DNA from: Kalmanozyma brasiliensis GHG001
Lineage: Eukaryota; Basidiomycota; Ustilaginomycetes; Ustilaginales
Direction of reading: 5' to 3'
NCBI RefSeq assembly: GCF_000497045.1
Contig: NW_015961970.1
Location: forward strand, 620,802 to 684,801
Length of the DNA: 64,000 nucleotides
Part shown: positions 11,201-21,474 of the stretch, piece by piece
How the letters are laid out: every line of letters begins with the position of its first letter
How positions within the stretch are numbered: the first letter of the stretch is position 1
Made by a program: the position numbers and the translations under genes
Notes under the pieces: model-generated
Told to the model about the DNA's origin: nothing
Databases searched by the model: none
What the model saw: the letters and a program-made list of their open reading frames with translations, nothing else

Positions 11201-12069
11201 GTGTCTTCGGAACTTTGTGCGCTGTGACCGCGAGCGCTAGCAAAATCGTCCATAGCTTCATTGGCAGAAGCAAAGGAGTGCTGCGAGGATTCGCGTGACA
11301 TGCCACCGGGAGAGGGCGGCGACAAGAGTATTGGTGGACTCTTGATGGGCTCGTCGAGAAAGTCGGATGGTTCGTGAGGTGCTCCGATTCCTTGTTCCAG
11401 CAGCGGGAGGTCGGTGCTTGGCTGCACATGTAGGATCTGAGGCGGCTGCCGTGAGCCGCTGGCTATGCTGGTGGAGGCGATGCGCTCGATGTGGAGCTGT
11501 TGAGCGTAGTCATGGCTGATGGCTGCAAGGCGGTTCAGGACATGATCCCGTGTTTCGAGCCTTCGTACTGGTATCTGGGTTGGTATTGACGGCTCAGCGT
11601 CGTTTGGAGGAAGAGGAGCGATGGGACACGAGGCGCTGGGTCTTGGTGGAGCTTGATAGAAGGCAAAGCCATTCTTACGCGAGCGAACGAGATCCTTATA
11701 GATCTGGTCAAGGAGGCGATCTTGATGAGTGACTTGATCCGAAGGGATTGGTTCATCGGAAGAAGGAAGAGAAGGAGAGAGATCGTTGACGAATTGGTAG
11801 TATTCTCTGCGCCTCTTTGCCAGTGTCGAGGACCACTCCTTCTTTTCTGGCGGTAGGTAGCCGAGGAGCACCTTCCAAGCTTGAGCTCTGAGCCAACTGG
11901 GAGAATCTGGAAGACCGCCGCGAAGAGTGAAGTGGCGCAGACTGTAGAGGTCTGCGGTGGTGTGGCCTGGCAGCATGTCGTTGGGATCGAGGAGCTGCAA
12001 AAGCGAGCGATCTCGATCCGCGGCAGCAGCCGAAGCTGCGTTGCCACGACGGGCCTGCGGAGAGCTCAT
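8287..12069 (-). CDS. TBC-domain Rab GTPase-activating protein, TBC1D13 type
   Basis: 1260 residues from the ATG at 12069, intron-free. The TBC domain starts near residue 45 (FTLRGGLPDSPSWLRAQAWK, then VLLGYLPPEKKEWSSTLAKR), a form characteristic of TBC1D13. Both catalytic fingers are present: the Arg finger as IYKDLVR (residues 123-129, IxxDxxR) and the Gln finger as YVQGMNE (329-332). TBC domains speed GTP hydrolysis on Rab proteins by this dual-finger mechanism; human TBC1D13 acts on Rab35, but the partner here cannot be read from sequence. An about 170-residue disordered insertion separates the two fingers. The domain closes near residue 570 (LPYYSLRWLACLLSTELSLP, then LRIWDALLA). The last about 680 residues are Ser-rich and disordered, unlike the compact animal protein of about 400 residues. 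It converges on the preceding gene with only 147 bases between stops. Confidence 0.88.
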   Translation of the reverse strand: MSSPQARRGNAASAAAADRDRSLLQLLDPNDMLPGHTTADLYSLRHFTLRGGLPDSPSWLRAQAWKVLLGYLPPEKKEWSSTLAKRRREYYQFVNDLSPSLPSSDEPIPSDQVTHQDRLLDQIYKDLVRSRKNGFAFYQAPPRPSASCPIAPLPPNDAEPSIPTQIPVRRLETRDHVLNRLAAISHDYAQQLHIERIASTSIASGSRQPPQILHVQPSTDLPLLEQGIGAPHEPSDFLDEPIKSPPILLSPPSPGGMSRESSQHSFASANEAMDDFASARGHSAQSSEDTDGVPESSAQHPSSIPTQRNWHSLLRVLYLFALLNPSIGYVQGMNEVLFTLLYVFGSAQYPPTASIGITPSSSLQNITADSDGSAYKVWDNDVDLADLTTHAEADAFWCFSALIGEMRELYDFERIEQQSRSVASAERQPSHSGMAGALRRFSLRIKWLDPPLWRNLKSASLDPRLPYYSLRWLACLLSTELSLPSVLRIWDALLAEQESADMAGSAKIEFLIDVCASMMLQIQDRLPHSIDDFDLESEAFSYGMRVLQNYPEGDISPVVEAATLVRQRRLAADLTGDGPPDVSDDDDEEINPRLAAVKARAAQAWRDWTGPRQESPSPSTPVKELPDATPPVTKGGWLVSRARPRPSEPFTEDGDVSIASTADGASSDTSMSSKGTFSGFLAKYAEAVQASDAAANLSKASTNFTARTMARFGDRGSRESTPEASGSPHQMYGSLGRGFPTSPTGSESRFASLGSVSAGFFTRSKRNASESQPHAAGWGSPRTPDITRWSRDTMPDFPLPNVSDSPAGRMEYVDTFGKRISMAPNGRGTSPSSSVTGDDSRERRGSESASSFPLPSMRAAARMGILPQRFREESASPSSTRSAGPKPLLLSQSARPPREGSHSPNLRAADEPSRKVSSGPMAHSMSRGNSHQDGNSVAGSVSGRSSRAASVADSRRSSVADFADLSMPGLSEAGAVPPLPSLTGQSSAAVLPPRPAANTDARIALSSTLQGSVTKDGTVSAGAFARATKSTDAERPEFGHVASSSDVPLVQTTSSISRPRASNRQRTSSSTIDSRTASMSESVLGNLMSNRSSQTTNIVDGADAALGENVVSEEPLNVHKLDASQPGTPASEHFNTTDSPTSQDQIAVRKYTLTDDALPSPTTADSKLVRSKRMVKGRQNSASSVSSRRSLAGLARRNEEPPPSPSLPEVVEDVYGGTTAHTDDYVASPVEAEFERNLSIGEARPASPVRRPSTDRSGFF

Positions 12070-13625
12070 GATGTCGTGCGTTGCTTCCCTTGAGTTGCCG
12101 CCGTCATGTGTGCCTGACTGTGACGAGTCGATCGAGCTCGACGGCGCTGCCGCTACTGAAGCACTTTGTGCACGGGCCGGTCAAGGCGCGGGTATGGTCG
12201 GATTGGAAGCCGCACTAGCCAAGCGATTGCAAGTGAGCTCAGTCGAAAGCGCAACACAAGCTGAGCGATGTGACTGTGATAAGAAGAGTGTGTGTGTCGG
12301 GGAGACCGAGAGCTTCCAGTGGTGATGAGTATTGGAAGTGACGATGTGAGAACAACACAAAGAACGTGAATCGATCCTTCGGAATCACGCCGAATTAAGA
12401 TTTCCACCTCAAGCCGAACCAGACTCGCGTGAAGCAACGATCTTCGGATCGACCGAACAGCCGCGAGGCTCCTTGAGGCAGTGAATCTCACCATGTCTCA
12501 TCGACACGGTCTTGCAGCTTGCAGAAGTGTCGTGCATGCTTTCGAAAAGAGCAAGCGACCCTCTGATCGATGAACATTCGGCTGCACAGCGTCAAATCTG
12601 GCAGATGAGCTTCTCATTTTCAAGACATGTGAGACAGATGCAGGTCATGCAGAAGATCAAAAGTCGTGCGTGAGACAAATGCTTGAGTTGTGGCAGCGTC
12701 GTATAACTAGCCTAGAAGAGCTGCTTCGGCGCTGGCCAGAGCTGTCAAGATCAAAGCTTGCACCTCGACACGCACTCACGTCGTATCAATTCGGGCTCCG
12801 CTGCATCATCTCGCACAATGGTACGCATCGGTTCGTGCTTCTCGTCAGGCACTGGCTCTTATGCTTGGGACATGAGTCTGTTGACATACTCAGCGATGCA
12901 CTGTGAATTACTGCGGTGTTGCTGCGATGGGCACTCGTAGTCATCGCGAACACCGCCAAGCTCATACAGTCGGTGGAAGCCTGAGCAGGATCTTCTACCG
13001 GAGGAGAAGAGAAACAAGGGTCCAGCACGGACTGCTCTCAGCTTTTTGTGTCAAGAGAAGCCTGGTCAGGGGCTGTGACAGCTGAAATGAATCACCTCGG
13101 GCCTTGCCTCTGCTTTGTATTTCGAATTTGTATTTCACCGCCAACTTTCAAGCTTGCCAAGCACAGCCAATTTCAAGCCCTCTCAGCCGGCTGCCAGATC
13201 CCGTGGAGAGCTCCAGCCACGACCTCGCGACTCGACAACACACACACACACACAGGTGACAGATAGCTTTGACTCTTGACGCGTGCCTCCCGTGGGCTCT
13301 AAATTTTGGTACAGCAGCCTGGCTTCGCAGGGTTGCATGACAAAAATCAAGGCAGCAGCCAGGCAGCCGAGCCAGGTGACAGAGCAAGCTTCACTGACGA
13401 GAGGAATATCTCCGAGGCCGCTTTGACCTGGCTTCTCGACACCATCGTCCATCTCTCTCTCTTCAACTCGACCTCTCTAGCACGCTCGTGGATTCGTCGC
13501 AACCTCCGTCTCATTCTCGTCCCGTATTTGCTAGACCAGCCGTACCTCCAAACACCAGACGTCCTTTCACCGCACCGCACCGCGGTCAACTTACGAGCAC
13601 TTAGAAGTGCACCCTCTCAGCCACC
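12070..13625. other. Intergenic, divergent promoter region
   Basis: About 1.55 kb between the TBC gene and the CDC50 gene. It contains an (AC)n microsatellite and only short frames without recognisable similarity. It likely contains both promoters and leaders. Confidence 0.6.
13238..13254. repeat. (AC)n microsatellite
   Basis: Eight and a half uninterrupted AC units, upstream of the CDC50 gene and outside any coding frame. Confidence 0.9.
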
Positions 13626-14852
13626 ATGGCCATCTTCAAAAGGAAAACTCGCGCCACCGACGCAGGTCCTGACGCACGAAATGGTTCGACCGATGATGCA
13701 GACAGCGACGCCGCCTCCGCCAAGGGTCTGCGCAAGTATGCCCAACGCAAGCCTGCCAACACTGCATTCAAACAGCAGCGCCTGAAAGCGTGGCAGCCCA
13801 TCCTCACGCCTCGAACCGTCCTGCCCGCCTTCTTCCTCGTCGCCATCATCTTTGCCCCCATCGGCGCCGTGCTCTACTACTTTGCTGAGCAGGTCAACGA
13901 GTTCACGCTCGACTATACACAGTGCTCCACCGCGCCCGCCGCGCCAGAACAGGCGCAAATCCCTTCCAACAAGTACGACTACCAGCTGCACAACAAGAAC
14001 ACGAGCAACTTCCAGCCCCCGACCTGGTCGTGGAATGCCGATTCGAGGACTTGCAACTTGTACTTCAGTGTCCCCTCCAGGCTTGAATCGAGCGTGTTCC
14101 TCTACTACAAGCTCACCAACTACTACCAGAACCACCGTCGCTACGTCAAGTCGATAGACTCGAGCCAACTCGATGGCGATGCGGTAGCGTACAACACCAT
14201 TTCCGGCGGTACATGCAAGCCTGTCGACGTGGATCCTACGACACGCAAAATCATCTACCCGTGCGGTCTCATCGCCAACTCTGTTTTCAACGACACTTTC
14301 GGTGATCCCGTCCTGCTCAACGTGGCCGGTTCCAACGCTGCGAACCAGACCTACGTCATGAGCGAGAAGAACATCATCTGGCCTGGCGAGAAGAACAAGT
14401 ACTCGCGCACCAAGTACACCGCCGAGCAGATCATCCCGCCTCCTTACTGGCAGGGCGCAACAGGCGAGTTCGGCTTCCCCAACGGCTACACGGAGGGCAA
14501 CATCTTCGACCCGAGCGATAATGAGCACTTTATGGTCTGGATGCGCATCGCCGGCTTGCCCACATTTAGGAAGCTCTACAAGAGGAACGACAACGACGCG
14601 ATGGAGCCCGGAAGGTATCTCTTGGAGGTCGTGGATAACTATCCGGTCGCCATGTTCGATGGCACTAAGAGCGTGGTGTTCAGCACCTCCAGCTGGGTCG
14701 GTGGCAGGAACCCATTCTTGGGTCTGTCGTTCATTGCGGTCGCCGCACTGTCCGTGCTGCTCGGGCTGGTGTTCACCGCGAGACACTTGATCAAGCCAAG
14801 GAAGCTGGGTGACATGAGCTACCTGTCCTGGAACCAGCCCGAGACCAAGTGA
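13626..14852 (+). CDS. CDC50: CDC50/LEM3-family phospholipid flippase subunit
   Basis: 408 residues, ATG at 13626 in a strong context (ccaccATGG). CDC50 proteins are obligatory beta subunits of P4-ATPases, which flip aminophospholipids to the cytoplasmic leaflet in Golgi, endosomes and plasma membrane. The family plan is complete: a basic cytoplasmic N-terminus with KPANTAFKQQRLKAWQPILT, first membrane span about residues 62-88 (VLPAFFLVAIIFAPIGAVLY), a long lumenal domain with Cys residues and Asn-X-Thr/Ser sites, and second span about 362-385, followed by a short tail. Diagnostic motifs include NNYxxHRRYVKS-like YYQNHRRYVKS, CGLIANSVFNDTF and WxRxAGLPTFRKLY. Length fits the family (about 350-420). 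Whether it is the Cdc50, Lem3 or Crf1 type cannot be told here. The P4-ATPase partner is not in the window. Confidence 0.95.
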   Translation: MAIFKRKTRATDAGPDARNGSTDDADSDAASAKGLRKYAQRKPANTAFKQQRLKAWQPILTPRTVLPAFFLVAIIFAPIGAVLYYFAEQVNEFTLDYTQCSTAPAAPEQAQIPSNKYDYQLHNKNTSNFQPPTWSWNADSRTCNLYFSVPSRLESSVFLYYKLTNYYQNHRRYVKSIDSSQLDGDAVAYNTISGGTCKPVDVDPTTRKIIYPCGLIANSVFNDTFGDPVLLNVAGSNAANQTYVMSEKNIIWPGEKNKYSRTKYTAEQIIPPPYWQGATGEFGFPNGYTEGNIFDPSDNEHFMVWMRIAGLPTFRKLYKRNDNDAMEPGRYLLEVVDNYPVAMFDGTKSVVFSTSSWVGGRNPFLGLSFIAVAALSVLLGLVFTARHLIKPRKLGDMSYLSWNQPETK

Positions 14853-15296
14853 TCCGAGAACCTTTCATCTGTTTGTCGACGCTTCTGTTTGATCAGCTTG
14901 TCAATGCATTGTTTCGTTCGGATGTCTAGGATGACTGTGGTGGGAGTGAACAGGAATCGGCTGCTGATCCGTCGAGAACGAGCACGCAGGCTACGACGAT
15001 GTCGACACCTTGCATCATTGCACACGAGATAATTATCACGGATGTCAGCAACCGCCCAGCTGCCTACGCCAGTCAGACTCCTGCCTGACTCGAGGCAGGA
15101 TCCTGGCTAGCATGGACAAGTGGGCAGCGTCGGACATCCCCGTGACGATCATCTCGTCAAAATGATGCAGGGCATCAACATCACGTAGCCTGCGTGCCGA
15201 TCCTCCCAGTGCATGACGGTCGGGTCACGCTCCGTCTGCCGCCCCCTTCCCCTCGCTATCCTTCCAATTCGGCATGAGCTCGTTTGACGGCACGCC
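14853..15296. other. Intergenic, convergent 3' ends
   Basis: About 440 bases between the CDC50 stop and the stop of the next minus-strand gene. It presumably holds both 3' untranslated regions. No frame, repeat or RNA gene is supported. Confidence 0.6.
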
Positions 15297-16607
15297 CTAT
15301 GGGTGGAGGATCTTCTGTGCCACCTCGTCACCCGCCACGGGCAGCCTCACTCCCTCCACCATCGAGCTCTTCACCGGGTCAACCAGTCCCAGCTGCACCA
15401 ACGCATTCGCCTGATCCCAATACAGACTCTCGTAAGCCAGCTTGTCCCCTCTCAAATTGACTATCCCCACCATCGGTATCCTGAGCCTCTTGCCCGTGGG
15501 CGGCACACCCGGCAAAAAGTAATCGATCATCGTCGTATGTGTGCAGGTGAAGACCATCTCGTCGATGATCCTGTCCACCCCTACGGTGCGCGATAGGCCG
15601 ATCAGCTGCGTGTCCGGGGGGCTGACGGTTGTGAAATGGTGCTCGTAGAACCGGTGTAGCTGGGTGAAGCCAGAGCCGCCGGTCAAGCAGGCGACGTGGT
15701 TGACGTAGGGCTCAGAGACCATGGTGGACATGGTGGCGGCGGCGTCGCGAGTAGCGAACTCGTAGTAGGTGTGGCGGTCCCATAGCTGTTCGAGCGGGAA
15801 ACGGGGACCCATGGCGGACTTAAGGGTTGTGAGGGTGCGAGTGTACGATAGAGCTGCGGCAGAACGGTGGGCTTCCGTGAGGGAGAAGGACGACGGGAAA
15901 GCGTAGTCCTTCGTGTTGGAGGAGAAGGGGAATGCACACGCCCACTGCGAGGGCTCTCCTTCGTGTTCCACCGAGTATGTGAAGACGGATAGGGATTTTG
16001 GTCTGATCGGACCTACGGAGGCGGTTAGGCTGCCCAGCTCAGGATGGAAGGGTAGCGCATCGTGCGAGATGTCTCCCCGCTTCGCCGCTTCGACGAGCCT
16101 TCCAATCAACGGAGACACTTCCGCGAGGTGGAGAAGCAGCGGATAGTCGGAGCGCTGAGCAGCGGCGAGGGCTTGCGACTGCGTCAGCTGAGGGCCGTAG
16201 GCGACGTGCGCTGACAGCCCTCCTTTTTTGGATGTTTCGTTGTGCAGCTTCGACGGAAGATCGACATCTCGTTCTGGCAGACCGAGCGTGATGAGCGCCG
16301 TATACCTGTTCCACCCGCCGGCATGGCCGTCGATGAGGTGGAGGAGATTAAGTGCCACGGACCAGCCGTCTGTGTCTGGCGTATCTTCGTTATGGGCCGT
16401 TGGCCGGCGTCGAAGCGCTTCGATCGAGGCCGAACTCGGAGTAGCATCGACCAGCACCACCTGGTAACCCTCTTCGGAAAGGTTGACGGCGAGACCCTGC
16501 GTACCAGCATGCCATGGCCCGAGTAGCAGCACGGTGGGCGCTCGCCCTGGGATCCTTGCCGGATCCACCGCACTTTCGTAGACTTTGAACTGGATCTTGC
16601 TGGACAT
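15297..16607 (-). CDS. Degenerate dienelactone-hydrolase-like domain fused to SnoaL/NTF2-like domain
   Basis: 436 residues from the ATG at 16607. The C-terminal about 140 residues match the SnoaL-like (NTF2 fold) half found in bacterial and fungal carboxymethylenebutenolidase-related fusions: EPYVNHV, GFTQLHRFYEHHF, LIGLSRTVGVDRIIDEMVF, FLPGVPPTGKRLRIPMVGI and YWDQANALVQLGL. The N-terminal about 260 residues occupy the place of the dienelactone hydrolase alpha/beta-hydrolase domain and keep its closing helix (SYTRTLTTLKSAMGP). The usual nucleophile elbow (G-x-C/S-x-G) and the H-A-F catalytic-His motif are not visible, so hydrolase activity is doubtful. Substrate is unknown. It lies upstream of, and on the same strand as, nothing obviously related; the next gene (acyl-CoA ligase) is also on minus but 380 bases away. 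Confidence 0.75.
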   Translation of the reverse strand: MSSKIQFKVYESAVDPARIPGRAPTVLLLGPWHAGTQGLAVNLSEEGYQVVLVDATPSSASIEALRRRPTAHNEDTPDTDGWSVALNLLHLIDGHAGGWNRYTALITLGLPERDVDLPSKLHNETSKKGGLSAHVAYGPQLTQSQALAAAQRSDYPLLLHLAEVSPLIGRLVEAAKRGDISHDALPFHPELGSLTASVGPIRPKSLSVFTYSVEHEGEPSQWACAFPFSSNTKDYAFPSSFSLTEAHRSAAALSYTRTLTTLKSAMGPRFPLEQLWDRHTYYEFATRDAAATMSTMVSEPYVNHVACLTGGSGFTQLHRFYEHHFTTVSPPDTQLIGLSRTVGVDRIIDEMVFTCTHTTMIDYFLPGVPPTGKRLRIPMVGIVNLRGDKLAYESLYWDQANALVQLGLVDPVKSSMVEGVRLPVAGDEVAQKILHP

Positions 16608-16988
16608 GGTGGTGGGTGAGTCGGGTCTCGAGGTGAGGTGGAAGCGTGAAGAAAGGAAGGCGCAATGGGTGCTGCGCAGAGCTCATTAAGGATGCTTCGG
16701 AAGCGCTCCCGCATGCACGTCTCCACACTGACATCACTCTTAAGAGTCACAAAAATTAAGGTTTCTCCAGGGTTGCGCGGGTGCTCTGCCGCGGGTTCAA
16801 CGCGGGCAAAGCCGATGCCCTCGCACTCTTTCCTATCACAATCGCACGCTTGTCACGAATCTCACGATCCTCTCAGACTCGATCGGAGACGCCGCAAGCG
16901 TGTTAGGACACGACTTGAATGACTGAAGTAGATCAAGCAGTCTTCGCCATCTATTGAAATGTGATTCTACAAGGACCGCGTGCGGACT
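16608..16988. other. Intergenic between two minus-strand genes
   Basis: About 380 bases from the acyl-CoA ligase stop to the SnoaL-fusion start. It should contain the promoter of the latter. Nothing else recognisable. Confidence 0.55.
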
Positions 16989-18737
16989 CTACTGCGACTC
17001 CTTGGCAGCCTCGTCTCGCAGCAATCGACGCAGGATCTTGCCCGATGGACTGTGTCAATTCGCAAAATGAAAAGGTGGGTCAGTCTCTGCAGCTCGCACG
17101 GTGCGTCTGGCACTGTTGGGCGTGAGCACGTACCTCTTGGGAATCTCATCCAGGATCTTGACGCCGCCGCGCAATCGCTTGTGGTTAGCGACCTTCTTTG
17201 CGGTCCATTCGATGATGTCCTTGATCGCGGCCTCCGCGTTCTCGCTCTTGTCCTTGAGCACCACGTATGCGCGTGGCAACTCCGTTGCCTGCTCGTTGCT
17301 GTGGATGCCAATGACAGCTACATCTGCGACCTTGGGGTGGGACAACAATGTTGCCTCCAACTCAGCAGGGGCCACCTGGAAGCCCTTGTACTTGATGAGC
17401 TCCTTCTTGCGGTCCACGATCCAGAAGAAGTTGTCCTTCATGATGGCAACATCGCCTGTCTTGAACCAGCCATCTGGTGTGATGCAGTCCTCGGTGGCAG
17501 CCTTGTTGTTGAGGTAGCCCTTCATGATGGTTGGTCCACGGACCCAGAACTCGCCCGGCTTGCCGTTTTCGCCCTGCTCGTGGCCGACGTCGTTGCCATC
17601 CTCGTCGACCAGTCTGCCCTCTACGCCAGCAAGGAGTCGACCACAGCTTCCCATGTGGTCGTGGTACTCGTCTGGACGGGCAAACGTTGCCGTCGGCGAA
17701 GTCTCGGAGAGGCCCCATCCCTGAGTCACCTTGAGCCCCGGGTGCGCCGCCTCCACCTCCAAACTGAGCTCCGTACCCAGCGGTGCCGCGCCCGACATGA
17801 CCCACTGCAGACTCTTGAGGTTGTACTCCTTGGCACGAGGGTCCTTGGCCAGCAGCACCAGGATCGGCGGGACCACATATGCGATGTTGCACTTAAACTT
17901 CTGCACCGCCGAGCAGAAGACGTCCAGGTCGAACTTGGGAACGACGACAGACTCGGCACCTATGAATAAGCCCTTACAGATCGTTTTGGCTAAGCCGAAG
18001 ATATGAAAACAGGGCAGGACGGCAAGGTATCTGTCGTTGGGCCCAATGGCGTCTCCGAAAGTCTTGGCGATGGCGGTGGTGACTGCGGTCATGTTGCCGT
18101 GCACGAGCTGGACGCCCTTTGGCTTGCCGGAGGTGCCGCTCGAGTAGACGATAAAGACGTCTTCGGTGCGGTCGTCGACGACCTTGTGCGTCTCGAGGCG
18201 GTCGTCTCCCATCAGTGTGCGCGCATCGAGCTCTCCCTTGTCGCCCTTCTTGAGGCTGTCCCCGTCGTCCAAGATCCAGAGGCGGTTCTGACCGTTCTTT
18301 GACTTGAGACCGTAGTTGGCCATCTCGAGGCCCTCTCGCGCCGTGCTGAGCACACTCTGGTGGCAGAAAATGTACTCCATCTGCGAGTCGTGCAGAGGGT
18401 GACCGATCTCCTCAGGGCCATAAGCTGGGTTCATGGGGACGAGCACGACACCGGCACAGAGACCGGCGTGGACGATCCATGGGTAGGCAGTGCTGTTGGG
18501 CGAGATGATGCCGATCCTCGAACCTGGCTGGAGGCCGAGCTTGTGACGCAGAGCGTGGGCAAGTCGTCGCGAGTCGTCCTGGAGCTGCTTGCGCGTGATC
18601 TTCTTGCCATCGAGTCGGATATAGGCGGGCTTGTTCTCGTCGACCTTGTTGGGGTTGCTGTAGAGGAAGTCGAAGAGGTTGCCTCGCTGCACGCGCGGCG
18701 GCGCCGGCTCGAGCGACTTGAGGATCTGAGGTGCCAT
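16989..18737 (-). CDS. 4-coumarate-CoA-ligase-like acyl-CoA synthetase (ANL superfamily), two exons
   Basis: Exons 17134-18737 and 16989-17049, joined across an 84-base intron (17050-17133, GTACGT...ACAG); 554 residues from the ATG at 18737. The unspliced frame runs into a nonsense tail. Splicing gives the family ending IPKSPSGKILRRLLRDE, with the catalytic Lys539 of the A10 motif. Other adenylation motifs are present: P-loop VYSSGTSGKPKGV (198-209), QGWGLSETSP, GWFKTGDVAIM and DRKKELIKYKGFQVAP. ANL enzymes activate a carboxylic acid as acyl-AMP and transfer it to CoA. Overall pattern is nearest the 4CL/peroxisomal-luciferase-type group, but fungal members act on diverse aromatic or fatty acids and the substrate is not predictable. 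The C-terminus (AAKESQ) is not a peroxisomal PTS1, unlike many relatives, suggesting a cytosolic enzyme or another targeting route. Confidence 0.92.
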
Positions 18738-20616
18738 CGTGAAGCGTCTTTGATGGGATGCGGATGGATGGTGGTTGAGGATGGAGGAGGGGCCCGAGTG
18801 CCTTTTAATGAAGAAGCAGGGCGATAAGGCGGGGAAAGGGTCACAGCGGCGTGGAACAAATCAAATTCACGTTGTGGGGCCTCCGCGACCTCTCAGAATT
18901 TAGCCGTCGGTCCACGGCTTTGGTGACACACGACCACCGTTGATGGACGGCTCGCTCGACTGACTTCGCGGACTTTCAACCAATCGCCCGACTACCATGA
19001 CCCTTCTGCATGTCACTGCGGACTTGGGCGGTGCTTTCGAGGGCTGCGAAAGTTTGCGCTGCTGGATGATGCACACCGACCGGCAACCGGTTGCAAAAGT
19101 AGCCTGAAATTGAGATCCGCTTGTGCCGGTCTGGCGCGCGCAAAGGTCTGCCGACCGGGCCGACAATTTTTCGCGCCTCCCTTCTACATGTTAGAGCTTG
19201 GTTCGTTGGGATCTTCGCAGCAGAACGACGATCCTTCCCGTCTTGGCCTCAGTCGGTGTTGGTGGCAGAGCTTCGAGTGAGAGGTGAATGGCTCGTACGA
19301 GCTGGACGCCGGCCCGACGATAAGGAACGCCCCTTGTCTTGCAGCGCCGATCCGAATTGGCACAGGAGGAGAACCGGGACGGCTTCGAGGCTGCCGCATG
19401 TCTCGGCGGCAGTCACGCTTGCAAGAGGCGACAAACAAACGCCGCGTCGTGCCTTGATCTGGAAGAACTTTGGCTAGATTAGCCGTGACAGAGGCCGTCT
19501 TGGTGAGACTTGACCCTTGAGCCGTCCAATCTTTGTCTGGATGACGGCGTCGTGTCTGACCTCCTTGGCACAGTATGAGGGTGCCCGCGCGTTTCTGGTA
19601 CATCCGCGAAGTGTATCGCTGTTGTTGCCATGTGTCCATCGCTTCTGCTCCCAGCAGCTGTCTTTTTGACGCCCCAATTTTGACCCTGCCTTTTTCGAAT
19701 TGGTAGTTGAGATAGTCATCACGGATCGTCGCCCTCTCCTTTGTAGCAAGCTCTCGGACTCGAGCGACTCATGCGCCCGTCCGACGTGTGCCAACGCCGC
19801 CCAGGCTCACAGCCAAGCCGCGCCTGTCGATTGCAAGTCTCAGACATAAAATCGGCAGAGCCGCAGGATGATTATATCAGCAATCGTCAGCCGCCAGAAG
19901 CGACGAGGCACAGCAAGGAGTTTGCCGAGGCGAGTCCTATTTCGACTGGCAGCAGTCGAGCTGAGATTCTCGACCGTCTAGGCGATAGTCATGCGCATGC
20001 ATGGCCGAGACCACCACTGTTTCAAGACGACAAAGACGCCGGGGCTCCAACCTGCACGGACAACGCAGCTGCCGTCTACTGCACAGTAGATCTCAGAAGA
20101 TTGCAAAGCGCTCTGTTGTGCGCGCCGGCAAGGACGAGAGCGTGGACAATGCCGGACTAGCGAGGGTCGGACGCACGCTGCATGCAAAAGAAGGTTGCGT
20201 ATCGATCCGAGGTTGGCGAGTTCGGTGAGCTGGAATGGGCTCTCCAGCGCGGGTGGACACTGACTCTGGCGTCGTTGCTGAATGCTGTGGAAGCAGGGTT
20301 CGCCTGTCAGCTCGGCACCTGCACGCCGCTGCACGCTGCACGCTTCCGAATTGCTTCTGCCCCGAGAGTGTCGATGCGAAGTGCTCCAGAGCGTGTCGTT
20401 CCGTGATACCTCGCCTCGTGCCACATCCTTCTGAATTCATTGGACGGTGAAAGACCGCCTTCACTATCTTGTCGACGTCTCGACAGCGAAGACCGACGTG
20501 TCGAGCCATCACATGGGAGAGCTCGTCGCCAAGCTGGCCAAGGCTTGGCCAGCAGGGCGCAGTCGGAGTTCGTTTTGCCGAATCACGAGAGCCAAAAGAC
20601 AATAGAGCGAGGCGTG

Positions 20617-20636
20617 TCAGTCAGTCAGTCAGTCAG
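20617..20636. repeat. (TCAG)5 microsatellite
   Basis: Five perfect TCAG units in the long non-coding stretch before the RhoGAP gene. Confidence 0.85.
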
Positions 20637-21205
20637 AGTCAGGGTTCAGCTGGAACAAACAGTCGCGTCGAGAAAACGTGAATTTTAGGCTCGAGAGTTT
20701 CTTCTGGTGTGTTGCTCTTTTGGCTCGTCAGACGACCAAGACCCTTGGCAGCGCAGAGCGCAGAGCAGAGCTGCGGAAAAGGTGGTGCATGCACGGCTCA
20801 ACTGCGGCCCCGCTCGCTCGCACGCATGCTGCTGCCGCCTCCGTCTTGTATCTGCTGAGCCCCTTCGCCTGGCAGCCCGCATTTGCGCTTGATGTCCTGT
20901 TGCTAGCCGAGTCGACGTCAAAAGGGTCTCACCTGCCTAAGCGCCAACCTGCGTGCGAGAGAGCTGCAACTCGATTGGTTCGAGGGCGTAGCGAAACTGA
21001 GCCTGCCAAAATCAAGGTGCGAGCGCCATGTGCATGCGCGTTGTGTGCGTGGGTTGCGTGTGGTGCGTGTGCAAGTGTTGGTCTGGCGTGGCCCATTTCA
21101 TTTCTACCGGATTCGCTGCTCTGCATCCCACTCTTTCCTGATCACATCGTCCCTCCATTGCTGCATCTCATCTCATTCCCCTTCTGCATCATCACCATCC
21201 TCGCG

Positions 21206-21474
21206 GTAAGCTTCGCATCTCTTCCTAAGATCACATCGACGGATCGATAGCCCGGACATCAGCCTCGGAGCAAGCCGTGCGCAACCCGAACTTGACAAAG
21301 CACCTGGATCGGATGCGAGCCGACTGCTCTCAGACACCCGCGCGCGCTTTGGCTGATCTCAAGCCTGCGCTCAGCCTTGACCACGTCTCAATCATCGTAG
21401 AGCGTGATCGGCAGTAGCATCTGGCTCAGTCCGCTGACCTCACCGACATTGGCTTGGCCCTCGCTCCGTCGTAG
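21206..21474 (+). other. Possible 5' leader intron of the RhoGAP gene
   Basis: A good donor (GTAAGC at 21206) is followed by a candidate branch site (GCTGACC near 21433) and two acceptor candidates (TAG ending at 21474 or 21477), 11-14 bases before the ATG at 21489. This is a pattern reading only; no transcript evidence. Confidence 0.3.

Noticed and set aside
13617..14786. 389-codon antisense frame opposite CDC50
   Set aside because: Shadow frame over a conserved membrane protein gene; composition is a mirror of the sense codons.
16980..17969. 329-codon frame opposite the acyl-CoA ligase
   Set aside because: Shadow frame over a conserved adenylation domain.
20678..21250. 190-codon hydrophobic-looking frame before the RhoGAP gene
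   Set aside because: Begins with GTG, Cys/Ala-rich low complexity without a family; probably leader or promoter sequence.
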